Shown piece after piece: positions 25,184 through 34,146 of a stretch of 48,288 nucleotides of DNA (the stretch's first letter is position 1; each line of letters begins with the position of its first letter). This stretch comes from Lentisphaeria bacterium (lineage in GTDB: Bacteria; Verrucomicrobiota; Lentisphaeria; Victivallales; UBA1829): NCBI GenBank assembly GCA_017541665.1, contig JAFXYP010000024.1, forward strand, positions 1 to 48,288, read 5' to 3'. Below the pieces are notes generated by a model. That model was given only the letters and a program-made list of their open reading frames with translations, was not told the DNA's origin and did not search any database. The position numbers and the translations under genes were made by a program.

Positions 25184-28168
25184 TTACTTGAAGCTGGCGG
25201 CGGTCAGTTCGACCGAGCCCTTCTTCCCGGTGAGGTCGACGAGCTTGCCGTTGTAGCGTGCGGCGAGCGGGATGCCGGTGAGGTCGGAGATCACGGCCTT
25301 GCCGAGCGTGCCGTTGTCCCACTGGATGGCGACCGTGGCGTTGCCGCGCGCCTTCAGGCCGGAGACGTTGCCTTTCGGGAGCGCCTTCGGGAGGCAGGGC
25401 AGGATGTCGATGATGGTCTTGCCGTCGGCGGTGGTCTCCTGCGACTGGAGCAGGATCTCGATCATGCCGGCCGCGCCGCCGAAGTTGCCGTCGATCTGGA
25501 ACGGCGGGTGCGCGTCGAAGAGGTTGTTGTAGGTCTTGCCGGGGCGGATCAGGTTGCCGACGAGGCGCCAGGCGCGGTCGCCGTCGAGGAGGCGCGCCCA
25601 GAGATTGATCTTCCAGCCCATGCTCCAGCCGGTGGCGTCGTCGCCGCGGGCGTTCAGGGAGACCTTCGCGGCGTTGAAGAGGTCGGTGTCGCTGGCGCGG
25701 ATCACGTTGCCGGGGAACACGGTGAAGAGGTGGGAGACATGGCGGTGCTGGTTCCGCGGATTGTCGTCCGGGTGGTCGTCCTGCCACTCGCGGAGCTGGC
25801 CCCAGGTGCCGATGGTGAACGGCGGGAACCTCTTCATGGTCTCTTCCATCTTCGTGCGGAAGGCGGGGTCGTCATCGAGGAGCTTCGAGCTCTCGATGGT
25901 GGCGCGGAAGAGCGCGGTCAGGATGCCGGTGTCCATGGTGGGGGAGGCGCAGAGGCCGCCCTGTTCGGGGGAGTAGGACGGGATGGTGACGAGGGCGTTG
26001 TTGTGTTTGGGGTCGGGCTGGAGGAAGTCGAGGTAGAACTTCACGGACTCCTTCATGACCGGGTAGTGCTTGCGGAGGTCGTCGAGGTTGCGCGTGAACT
26101 CGTAGTGGTCCCAGAAGTGGAGGCAGAGCCAGGCGCCGCCCATGGGCCACATGCCGGTGGGCGAGAAGTCGATCGGGCCGCACTGACGCCAGAGGTCGGT
26201 GTTGTGGTGGGCGACCCAGCCGTTGTCGACGTTGTAGAGCTTCTTGGCGGCCTTCTTGCCGTTCGGGACCATCTCGTGGATCATGTCGAAGAGCGGCTCA
26301 TGGCACTCGGAGAGGTTCGCGGTCTCGGCGGGCCAGTAGTTCATTTCGGCGTTGATGTTGATCGTGTACTTGCTCTGCCACGGCACGTTCACCTCTTCGC
26401 TCCAGATGCCCTGGAGGTTGGCGGGCTGGCTGCCGGGGCGGGAGCTGGCGATCAGCAGGTAGCGGCCGAACTGGAAATAGAGGGACGCCAGGTCGGGATC
26501 GAGCGGGACTCCGTTCTGCCTGCGGGCCTCGAGGCGGTCGTTGGTCGGGAGCTTGGACGGGGTGCCGCCGAGGTCGAAGTTCACGCGGTCGAAGAGCGTG
26601 CGGTAGTCGGCGATGTGTTTTTTCTTCAGGGCTTCGTAGTCGACTTTCGTGAACTTGGAGAAGACGTCGTCGATGCGCTTGGCGGGGTCGCCGGAAACGT
26701 CGTTGTAGGCCTTGAACGAGGATTCGATGTCGAGCAGGATGACCACGGAGTCGGCCTTTTCCACGCGGATGCCGCGGGGCTCGCCGACCAGGTTGCCGCC
26801 CTCGTTGAACACGCGGCCGGTTATCTGGAATTTCGTCGCGCCGGGGATGCCGTTGTAGTCGATGGTGCGGCCGGTAAGGGTCATGGTGTTGCCGCTGACC
26901 GCGACGGCCTGGAGATCCTGCGGCGTGCCGAGGAACGCGGCGACCGAGATGCTGGCGGGCTTGTCCGCGGAGAGGCGCATGGCGACGACGCGGTCCGGGT
27001 AGCTGGCGAAATACTCGCGGGTGTAGGTCACGCCGTTGCGGGTGAACTTGGTCTGTGCGACGGCTTCGCGGATGTTCAGGCTGTGAATGTAGCCGGTGAT
27101 GTCGCCGTCGCCGGTGTCCTGCTCGAGCCCGAGTGCGCCCGCCACGGAGAATGCCATTTCGGCGCTCGGACGGGAGATGAAGCTGCTGTTCGCGATATTT
27201 CCGGCCTGGTCTGCCTTGCCGTCGAAGATGAGCTGGCGCATCTGCGCGAGCTTTTCCGGGGTGGCGTCGGGGTTCAGGTGATCGTACGGGCCGCCCGCCC
27301 AGATCGTGTCCTCATTGAGGATGAGGTATTCGCGTTCGGGGCGGCCGGCGATCATGGCGCCCATGTGGCCGTTGCCGATCGGGATCATGTCGGTCCACTG
27401 GGTTGGCATGCGGCGGAACCAGACGGTGAGCGGTTCGGTGGGGGCCGCCGCGTCGCTGGAGATGCTTATGTTGCGGACGGGGTAGAGGGGCACGCCGCCG
27501 GTGATTGGCTTGGCGGCCTGGACGTCCCAGGAGTAGTCGGCTTTGGCGTCGGCGAATCCCGCGGCGGCGTCGGTGGCGGCGTTGAGCTTCGCGATCTCGT
27601 CGGCGGAGAGTGCGCGGTCCCACATGGCCACGTAGTCGATGCGTCCGTTGAACTTGCTGTTGCCGTTGCCGTCCGCGCCGATGGTCATCGGGCGCCATGT
27701 GGGTTCGCCGATCACGTTGTTGGCGCGGGACTGGGCGATGCGCTGTCCATCGGCGTACACTTCGAAACGGTGTTCCTTCTGGCTTGCCACGATGACGAGC
27801 TTCACGGGCTTGTCCTTCGGCAGGTTCGTGGTGTCGATCTGCGCCGCGCCCTGGACGCCGTTCACGCGGATGCCGCCCTGGCGCGCAGGCTGCTGGCCCC
27901 AGCCGCCGGGACCGCCTCCGAATCCTCCTCCTCCGAATCCGCCGCGTCCGCCGCCACCGGCTCCGATGGAGAAGCCGCACTGGCCGCCCTGCTGATGCAG
28001 CAGCGTGCCGGTCCAGGCGTCGCTTTCGGCGGTGATGGCGATCGTCATTTCATGCGGGGTCGAGAGCAGGCGACCGACGGGCGTGGAAAGGGGCAGGGAG
28101 GGTTCCGCCGCGGCGGACGAGAGCGCGGCGAAAGCCGCCAGCGCCGAACAGAGCAGGAATCGTTTCAT
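25184..28168 (-). CDS. Glycoside hydrolase family 95, alpha-L-fucosidase type
   Basis: A 994-residue exported enzyme (signal peptide 1-20). Residues about 35-210 form a LamG/concanavalin-like domain interrupted by a glycine-rich stretch (69-93). The GH95 part follows: N-terminal beta domain, then an alpha/alpha barrel with TININAEMNYW (Asn604, Asn606), HHNTDLWR, SPEQGG (Glu735) and GDDATGWSMGWK (Asp843/844). These match the Asn-Asn-Glu-Asp catalytic set known for inverting 1,2-alpha-L-fucosidases, although family 95 also includes galactosidases. Likely role is removal of fucose from mucin or plant glycans outside the cell. Start chosen at 28168: AAGGAG is 9 nt upstream, and the longer frame at 28210 would hide the signal peptide. 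Confidence 0.93.
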   Translation of the reverse strand: MKRFLLCSALAAFAALSSAAAEPSLPLSTPVGRLLSTPHEMTIAITAESDAWTGTLLHQQGGQCGFSIGAGGGGRGGFGGGGFGGGPGGWGQQPARQGGIRVNGVQGAAQIDTTNLPKDKPVKLVIVASQKEHRFEVYADGQRIAQSRANNVIGEPTWRPMTIGADGNGNSKFNGRIDYVAMWDRALSADEIAKLNAATDAAAGFADAKADYSWDVQAAKPITGGVPLYPVRNISISSDAAAPTEPLTVWFRRMPTQWTDMIPIGNGHMGAMIAGRPEREYLILNEDTIWAGGPYDHLNPDATPEKLAQMRQLIFDGKADQAGNIANSSFISRPSAEMAFSVAGALGLEQDTGDGDITGYIHSLNIREAVAQTKFTRNGVTYTREYFASYPDRVVAMRLSADKPASISVAAFLGTPQDLQAVAVSGNTMTLTGRTIDYNGIPGATKFQITGRVFNEGGNLVGEPRGIRVEKADSVVILLDIESSFKAYNDVSGDPAKRIDDVFSKFTKVDYEALKKKHIADYRTLFDRVNFDLGGTPSKLPTNDRLEARRQNGVPLDPDLASLYFQFGRYLLIASSRPGSQPANLQGIWSEEVNVPWQSKYTININAEMNYWPAETANLSECHEPLFDMIHEMVPNGKKAAKKLYNVDNGWVAHHNTDLWRQCGPIDFSPTGMWPMGGAWLCLHFWDHYEFTRNLDDLRKHYPVMKESVKFYLDFLQPDPKHNNALVTIPSYSPEQGGLCASPTMDTGILTALFRATIESSKLLDDDPAFRTKMEETMKRFPPFTIGTWGQLREWQDDHPDDNPRNQHRHVSHLFTVFPGNVIRASDTDLFNAAKVSLNARGDDATGWSMGWKINLWARLLDGDRAWRLVGNLIRPGKTYNNLFDAHPPFQIDGNFGGAAGMIEILLQSQETTADGKTIIDILPCLPKALPKGNVSGLKARGNATVAIQWDNGTLGKAVISDLTGIPLAARYNGKLVDLTGKKGSVELTAASFK

Positions 28169-28214
28169 GTTGATTCTCCTTGAAACTTGAGGTTTGTTTT
28201 TGGGTTTCAAGGGG

Positions 28215-28243
28215 AATATAGCACAAAGTCAAGCTGTTTTCAA
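28215..28243 (-). promoter_or_regulatory. Promoter of the GH95 gene
   Basis: On the minus strand, -35 TTGAAA (28238-28243), 17-nt spacer, -10 TATATT (28215-28220), about 45 nt before the ATG. Confidence 0.75.
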
Positions 28244-28374
28244 GAAGCTTTCCGCCCTTTGATCGAGAATTGGTCTTTTTTTTCTAATAGAAGGACGTTA
28301 GTAACGTTAGGAGAACGACTTCTCCACTTCAGCCGTTTCGGGCTCCGATCCGGCACGGAAGATGAATCGTTCCG

Positions 28375-29043
28375 TCACTCCATCATTTCCGTGCCGCTGT
28401 CCCGCGTCATGGCGTTGATGCGTTTTGCGAATTCGGGCGTGGTGGCGAAACACGGAAAGTAATTCCCCTTCCACCAGATGGTCCGTATGGTGGGATAGAC
28501 GTTGCCGTACCACGTGGCCCCCTGAAGCAGCATCACGCCGTAGACGTAGATGCGTCCGAACTGCTGCGGCTGCGCGACGAACCCGTCGTCCCACGAAGCG
28601 GCCCAGCCGAGTGTGCCGTTGGTCAGCTCCGTGATGGATGTAAGGGCGATGCGCCCGGGCGAGCCGGGCAGCACGATCGGGGAGTCCGCGGGTACCAGGA
28701 TGCCGCCGCCGGAACTTTTCGCGGGGGGCAGGTCGTTTCCCGCGACCGCGGGGCCGGAGAAGAACCAGCCGGGCTTGGAGTCGAGCATCAGACGGTCGCG
28801 CATCTGCCACATCACGGCGTCGCGCGATTCCGGCGTGAGGTCGGAGAAGCTGACCGTTTTCGTGGTGGTGCTGCCGTCCGGCAGGCGTCCGGTCACGATG
28901 ACGCGGGATCCGGACAGGCTGTCGATCGTGGCGTTTTCGAGCGTGACGCCGTTCAGCAGGCGTATTACGAAGTCGGCCGCCGGTGCGGCGGCCAGGACCG
29001 TGCAGGCGAATGCCAGCACGACGGACAACAAAACACGTTTCAT
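28375..29043 (-). CDS. Exported hypothetical protein, SHD1-like N-terminus
   Basis: A 222-residue protein with a signal peptide (1-19). After it comes a small beta domain (about 24-75) with the pattern of an SHD1-type module often seen in PVC bacteria: alternating strands, a LPDG turn and a VSFSDLTPESR end. The rest is beta-rich with many aromatic residues and has no known motif. The ATG at 29041-29043 has a very strong ribosome site (AGGAGGG). It starts 32 nt after the BatD/E-like gene, so it is probably the last gene of that operon. Function unknown. Confidence 0.75.
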   Translation of the reverse strand: MKRVLLSVVLAFACTVLAAAPAADFVIRLLNGVTLENATIDSLSGSRVIVTGRLPDGSTTTKTVSFSDLTPESRDAVMWQMRDRLMLDSKPGWFFSGPAVAGNDLPPAKSSGGGILVPADSPIVLPGSPGRIALTSITELTNGTLGWAASWDDGFVAQPQQFGRIYVYGVMLLQGATWYGNVYPTIRTIWWKGNYFPCFATTPEFAKRINAMTRDSGTEMME

Positions 29044-29075
29044 GTTTCCCTCCTTTTTTTGAAGCCGGTACGAGC

Positions 29076-31685
29076 TTACGGCGCGGGATCGGTATGCGCC
29101 GCCAGGTCGCCGGGCGAATTGCTCCAGAGAAGCGCCAGGTTCGCGCCGCGCACCCAGCCTTCGTCGTTGTTTTCCATCCGCACGCGCACCCAATCCATGC
29201 GGTTCTCCTCGATGGAGACCTCCGTGCCGGGTTTCAAATACTGCTCCACGCGTCCGGATTCGGAGGACGGCAGGCTGTACAGCGGCGTGTTGCGGACGAT
29301 GACGACGGCCTCCCGTGCGGGATCGTCGGCGGACGCCTTTGCGATGAGCGCGGCGGTGCAGATCACGGCGATCGCGATCCCGGTGTAGAACGGCCATTGC
29401 CACAGGTTCGAACGGCGGCGGAAGAACATTCCGAGCGCGATCAGTACGAGCATGAGGCCGAAGGCGCACGCGACGATCCATTCATCCACGCGCAGGAAAT
29501 CGCGTGCCGCGAGCAGGAAGTCCGCAGGCGATTCCACGCGGTATTTCGGCGGCAGGAGAAGTTTCCGGCGCGTCAGCTCCAGATTGCCGGAGATGTCCGA
29601 GTTGCGCGGCTGAAGATGGCGGGCGCGTTCGTAGCAGACCAGGGCGCGCGGGTAGTCGCCGAGCTGGTAGAAGCAGTTGCCCATGTTGTAGAGCAGGGCG
29701 GGCGAGACATTGCGCGGGTCGATCTTCGAGGCGTAGTAGTCCAGCGCCTGCCGGAACTGGCCGGCGTCGTAGGCGGTCTTCGCTTCGTCCTGCGTCTTCG
29801 GAAGCTGTGCGGCGGGCTCCGCCGGGGCGGTGCTGTCCTGAGACTGCGCGTCGGATCCCTCTTCAGCGGCGGACGCGGGCAGGGCGAGGAAGAGCGCGCC
29901 GAGGATGAACGCGACCGCACCGAATTTGCGGACCGCGGACGCGAGCTGCCTGCGGAATTTCTCGTTCAGTTCGCTTCGGAGCGACGGCATCCATGCGGTG
30001 TTCGCCAGGTCTTCGAGCTGGCGGCCGAGCTCCGGCGCGGATTCCTTCACGCGGGACGCGGTCTCGCCGAGCGCAGTGCCGGGCGGCAGGTCCAGCATGT
30101 CGTTGAAGAACGCGGCCAGGTCGGCGCCGACTTTGTCCGGCAGGTCCTGGGGCGGCGTCTTTTCGATGGCGGAAGCGAGCTTGCCCCTGCGGGCGCGGGC
30201 ATCGATGCGCCTGCGGGCGGACGGGTCGGATTCGAGAGCGCGTTTCCGCACGGCGGGCATGGTGATCCCGGCCGCGACGAGCAGTCCGGCGAGGAGCAGG
30301 ATGAACGAGGTGCGGACGGCGTTTGCGGCCAGCGGTATCGTCACGGTCCCTCCGTCATTTTCGTCGTGGAGATAGAGGATGCTTTCCGGCGCGGGGGTCG
30401 CCCCGGACCGCGAGGTCAGGTCGGGATCGGCGTTCACGACTGCGGCGCCCGCCGTGATCGAAGCGATGCCGCCGGATGCCGACTTGTCTACCTTGATGGT
30501 CTGCTTGAAACTGAACGGGATGTATTTGCCCGAGGCGGGATCGAACGTGGAGCAGCTGAAGGAGACGGTCTGTTCGCCGGCCTCAAGCGGGATCAGAATG
30601 CAGCTTACGGAGATTCCGGACGGCGTTTCCGCAGTTTCGGGCGGATAGGCGCGGAAATGCTCCGGTTCGATCTTCGGCATGTTCAGCATTTCGGTCTGGT
30701 CCTCGCCCGTGAAATTGATCTTCAGGCTCAGGGGCTCCCCGATGCGGTACGGTCCGGGCGACAGGGAAGCCTCCGGTTCCCATTTGCCGATGAGGCCGAT
30801 AAACGGCGCGTCCGCGGGTGCGGCGGGAAGCGGCTTGATCGTGATGGTCGGCGAAGCGCCGCGGATGACCTGGCGGGTGGAGGTGAACGCGGAGAAGAAA
30901 TCCCGTTCGTCGAGCAGGACGGCGTTCGTGTCGGCGACGAGCTGAAGCTGGCCGGGTGCGAGGGCGCGGAATTTGGAGTCGAAGTCGTACACGGTGTACG
31001 GGATGTTTCCGAGGCGCTGGTTGTGGCTGGAGACGGATTCGAAGTTCGGCGCCTCCGGGTTGATCTTGCGGAAATCGTGGAACCGGATGGACATCTTGCT
31101 GTTGACGGGCTTGATCTCCGGGTAGTTTGCGAGGCGGAGCTCGTAGGGCGTCCGCACGAAAAGGGACAGCTGGAGCGGGATCTCCTCGCCGACCCAGAAC
31201 GTCGGCGTCTTGTCCTCATCCGTGCCGGGGAATGTCATGCGGGCGTAGACCGGCTCGTTGGAACTTGCCTGTGCCGGGTCGATCTTCGGCATGGCGGAGA
31301 CCCTGATCTTGAGCGGGGCGGTCTTCTCCGGCTGGCGCGAGTTGCCGTTCACGACGACCTCGATCGGAGGGATCGTGAATTCGCCTTCCTCGCGGGCCGT
31401 GAACGGGATGCGGAGAGTGTATTTCGAGGAGGTCACGCCGTTGATGACGGACATACTGGAGCCGCTGGAGATTCCGCTGTTCCACTCGAGCCCGGAAACG
31501 CGTGCGGGAGTTTGCCGGAGCTGGAGGCGGCTGACGTTCTCCGCGGAGATCTCGACATATCCGCGCATGCCGACGGTGATGTTCCGCGGCTGGATGGACA
31601 CATTCAGGTCGGCCGCAGCCGCGGCGAACGTGAAAAGAAAGAGAAGGAAAGCGGCGAATCGGGGGAGTGTCGTTCTGTTCAGCAT
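29076..31685 (-). CDS. BatD-like protein fused to a BatE-like TPR/SH3 part
   Basis: An 869-residue membrane protein. After a signal peptide (1-25), residues to about 430 form the repeated beta-sandwich of BatD (oxygen-tolerance) proteins. A membrane segment and a short cytosolic-type region follow. A hydrophobic helix and a TPR region (about 640-720, YNMGNCFYQLGDYPRALVCY) come next, then two membrane helices (about 740-790), and the C-terminus is a bacterial SH3 domain (about 795-860). In other bacteria the TPR/SH3 part is a separate BatE. ATG at 31685 lies 4 nt after the stop of the vWA gene. Bat proteins have been linked to stress tolerance and MoxR-type chaperone systems, but no MoxR ATPase is in view. 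Confidence 0.85.
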   Translation of the reverse strand: MLNRTTLPRFAAFLLFLFTFAAAAADLNVSIQPRNITVGMRGYVEISAENVSRLQLRQTPARVSGLEWNSGISSGSSMSVINGVTSSKYTLRIPFTAREEGEFTIPPIEVVVNGNSRQPEKTAPLKIRVSAMPKIDPAQASSNEPVYARMTFPGTDEDKTPTFWVGEEIPLQLSLFVRTPYELRLANYPEIKPVNSKMSIRFHDFRKINPEAPNFESVSSHNQRLGNIPYTVYDFDSKFRALAPGQLQLVADTNAVLLDERDFFSAFTSTRQVIRGASPTITIKPLPAAPADAPFIGLIGKWEPEASLSPGPYRIGEPLSLKINFTGEDQTEMLNMPKIEPEHFRAYPPETAETPSGISVSCILIPLEAGEQTVSFSCSTFDPASGKYIPFSFKQTIKVDKSASGGIASITAGAAVVNADPDLTSRSGATPAPESILYLHDENDGGTVTIPLAANAVRTSFILLLAGLLVAAGITMPAVRKRALESDPSARRRIDARARRGKLASAIEKTPPQDLPDKVGADLAAFFNDMLDLPPGTALGETASRVKESAPELGRQLEDLANTAWMPSLRSELNEKFRRQLASAVRKFGAVAFILGALFLALPASAAEEGSDAQSQDSTAPAEPAAQLPKTQDEAKTAYDAGQFRQALDYYASKIDPRNVSPALLYNMGNCFYQLGDYPRALVCYERARHLQPRNSDISGNLELTRRKLLLPPKYRVESPADFLLAARDFLRVDEWIVACAFGLMLVLIALGMFFRRRSNLWQWPFYTGIAIAVICTAALIAKASADDPAREAVVIVRNTPLYSLPSSESGRVEQYLKPGTEVSIEENRMDWVRVRMENNDEGWVRGANLALLWSNSPGDLAAHTDPAP

Positions 31686-31689
31686 GGTG

Positions 31690-33996
31690 TTACCAGTCCT
31701 TTTCCACACGGTTGTTCAGACGGCTGGAACGGCGCATCTGATTGGCATCCTTGAAGTCAAGCTCATCTTTCGACATCATATTGAGAATGGCCTCGGCCTG
31801 TTGTTTGTCTATGTCCCCCTGATCCTTCGGCATTTCCTGATTGTTCGCCTGCTGCGGCTGCTGTGTATCGCGGTCCTGCCGGTCCTGTTCTCCCTGACGG
31901 TCCTGTTCGTCCTGGTTTTCCTCGCCCTGTTCGCCGGACTGCTGATCGCGGTCGCCCTGCTCGTCGGACTGCTGGTCCTGATTCAGCGTGTCAAGCGCAT
32001 TCTGCAGGTGTTCTTCGGCTTTCTCTCCGTTGCCCTGCTCCTGTTCCTCGCGTGCCTTCTGAAGTTCCTCGCGTGCCTGCTGGGCGGCCTGTTTCTGCCT
32101 TTCCTGGTTCATTTCGGAAGCTTTTCGCTCGAGCTCGGAAACGGTTTCCTCCGCCTGCCGGGTCATGTCCTGCGCGGACTGCCGATCCTGCTGCCGGTCT
32201 TGTTGTCCTTCGGACTGCTGTTCCTGCTGATTCTGTCCGTCGGCCTGAGGTTCGCGCTGTTGTTCCTGCTGTTGGCCTTCGGACTGGTGTTCCTCGGACT
32301 GTTGCTGTTCCGGCTGATCCTGTTCGCCGGACTTCTGGTCCTGCTCTTGCTGCTGTTCGGATTGCTGATCCTGCTGATTTTCCTGCTGTTGCCGGTCGTG
32401 TGCCTGCTGAGTCTGCTGGCGTGCCTGTTCCATGAGTTTTTTCAGCTCCTCGATCTGTTTTTTCATTTCCTCGGCCTGTTTGCGGTCGGCGAGGAGGATC
32501 TGCTGGTTGCGGATGACGGACGCGTCGCCCGCGGAAGAACGCATGCTTTCGCGGTAAAGCTCCTCGGCGCGGTTCAGTTTGACCAGGGCCTCGTCGACGG
32601 CTTTTCCGGCGGAATCGAGGTCCTGCCCCTGGAGCTTTTCGGCGGCTCCGTCGAGGCTTGTGCGGGCGTCGAGGTGGGAGATCACGCCGATGTTCTGGTA
32701 GGACGAGGCGCGCACGAGCGGTTCCTTTTCGGAGGCGGCGATGGCGCGTTCATAGAGCATGCGAGCCTTTTCGTCGTCGTGTTCGACCTGCTGGTGTTCC
32801 AAGGCGCTGTTGAAGAGCTCGGAGGCCGTCCTGACGGGTTCCGGCGCGGGTTCCTCCTGAGTCGTTTCGGCATCGTCGGCGGGCGCGGCGGCCTGCATCT
32901 GCTGTCCTCGGGCGGGAGCGTTCTGCGCGCGGGATTCCGCGGGAATTGCGAAAAGCAGGAGCGCGGCGAGCGCAAGTACGGTCTGGAGGGAACGCGGGCG
33001 CGTTTCGGAGACGCAGAAGAAAAGCGCGAGCAGGATGATCGCGGCGGTGAGCGGATAGGCGGGGCGCTCGATGGGGCGGAACATGGAGACGGAGTCTTCG
33101 CTTTCCTTGCGTTCGAGCATTTTGATGCGCGTTTCGAGTTCGTCGATGCCGCTGTATGCGGCGGTGGAGCGGACGTAGATGCCGCCCGTCCGGCGCGCGA
33201 GTTCGGTCAATTGCGGTTCGTTGAGCGGGCTTTTGACGGGGTTTCCCTCGCGGTCCGTGAGGATGCGGAGCTTGCCTTCCTCGTCCTTCACGCGGATGAC
33301 TGCCGGGTTCGAGGGATCGCCGACGCCGACCGCGAAGATCGGGATCTGGGCCTTGGCGAGGTCTCCGACGACGGATGCGCCGCGTCCGGTGAGTTCGTCG
33401 CCGTCCGTTACGAGGATGACGGCTTTATGTGTGCCCTGTGCGCCTTTGAACGCCTTCACGGCTTCCTCAAGTGCGAGCTGGACGTTTGTTCCGCCGATCG
33501 GGATCGTGTCGGTGTCGAGGTCGTCCACGAGCTGGATGAAGCTGGGATGGTCCACGGTCAGCGGGCAGATCAGGAACGATTCGCCCGCGAATGCGATCAG
33601 GCCGAAACGGTCGCCGGGATTCTTCTTCACGATTTCGCGCACGAGCCATTTCGCATGGTCCATGCGGCTCGGCTTCACGTCGTCGGACAGCATGCTCCGC
33701 GAGACGTCGAACAGCACGAGCAGGTCGCGCCCCGTGGTGGTATCCTGCATGACCTGTTTGCCCCAGGACGGACGTGCCGCGGCTACCGCCAGGAACAGCA
33801 CGGCGAGCGAAAGCAGGATGATGCGGAAGACGCGTTTGGCCGGGGATGCGTTCGAGAAAAGCGCGGCGCGTTCGTCCGTGCCGAACATTTTGCGCATAAG
33901 ATTGTTCCGGCGGACGCTCCCGGCGATGGCGAAGATCAGGATCAGAGGAATGATCCACAATAAATTCCATAAAATGCTGCCGCTGAGAAATGACAT
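31690..33996 (-). CDS. BatB-like von Willebrand factor A protein fused to a BatC-like Gln-rich tail
   Basis: A 768-residue inner-membrane protein. Two N-terminal membrane helices (about 11-28, 56-74) precede a vWA domain with the metal site DVSRS (97-101), the Thr of GGTN and the Asp of VTDGDE. A third helix (about 310-330) is followed by a second hydrophobic stretch, a TPR-like region (about 390-480) and a 250-residue Gln/Glu/Asp-rich coil that is nearly free of hydrophobic residues until the end. This joins BatB and BatC in one chain. I chose the ATG at 33996 because it starts the membrane helix; an upstream in-frame start at 34083 would add a basic leader. The gene lies 150 nt after murD on the same strand. 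Confidence 0.87.
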   Translation of the reverse strand: MSFLSGSILWNLLWIIPLILIFAIAGSVRRNNLMRKMFGTDERAALFSNASPAKRVFRIILLSLAVLFLAVAAARPSWGKQVMQDTTTGRDLLVLFDVSRSMLSDDVKPSRMDHAKWLVREIVKKNPGDRFGLIAFAGESFLICPLTVDHPSFIQLVDDLDTDTIPIGGTNVQLALEEAVKAFKGAQGTHKAVILVTDGDELTGRGASVVGDLAKAQIPIFAVGVGDPSNPAVIRVKDEEGKLRILTDREGNPVKSPLNEPQLTELARRTGGIYVRSTAAYSGIDELETRIKMLERKESEDSVSMFRPIERPAYPLTAAIILLALFFCVSETRPRSLQTVLALAALLLFAIPAESRAQNAPARGQQMQAAAPADDAETTQEEPAPEPVRTASELFNSALEHQQVEHDDEKARMLYERAIAASEKEPLVRASSYQNIGVISHLDARTSLDGAAEKLQGQDLDSAGKAVDEALVKLNRAEELYRESMRSSAGDASVIRNQQILLADRKQAEEMKKQIEELKKLMEQARQQTQQAHDRQQQENQQDQQSEQQQEQDQKSGEQDQPEQQQSEEHQSEGQQQEQQREPQADGQNQQEQQSEGQQDRQQDRQSAQDMTRQAEETVSELERKASEMNQERQKQAAQQAREELQKAREEQEQGNGEKAEEHLQNALDTLNQDQQSDEQGDRDQQSGEQGEENQDEQDRQGEQDRQDRDTQQPQQANNQEMPKDQGDIDKQQAEAILNMMSKDELDFKDANQMRRSSRLNNRVEKDW

Positions 33997-34146
33997 GGCG
34001 ATATGCTTCTTTCGGGCGGGAATCCGCCGTTCCGTTGATGTTGTTTCAGAGGTTTTGACGCCCGGCCGTCCCGCCGTCGGCACTGCGGAGAGAATATCCG
34101 TTCCCGGCGGTCGGAGAGAAGCCCGGCATCCGAGCCTTTAGACACG

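Noticed and set aside
25121..28183. A 1020-codon plus-strand open frame opposite the GH95 gene
   Set aside because: It is antisense to a gene with intact GH95 motifs, signal peptide and ribosome site; its product is a Val/Gly/Arg-rich string without family features.
31258..33963. A 901-codon plus-strand frame of Leu/Val-rich sequence resembling membrane segments
   Set aside because: It is antisense to the Gln/Glu-rich tail of the BatB/C fusion; reverse complements of Gln and Glu codons give Leu and Phe codons, making false membrane helices.
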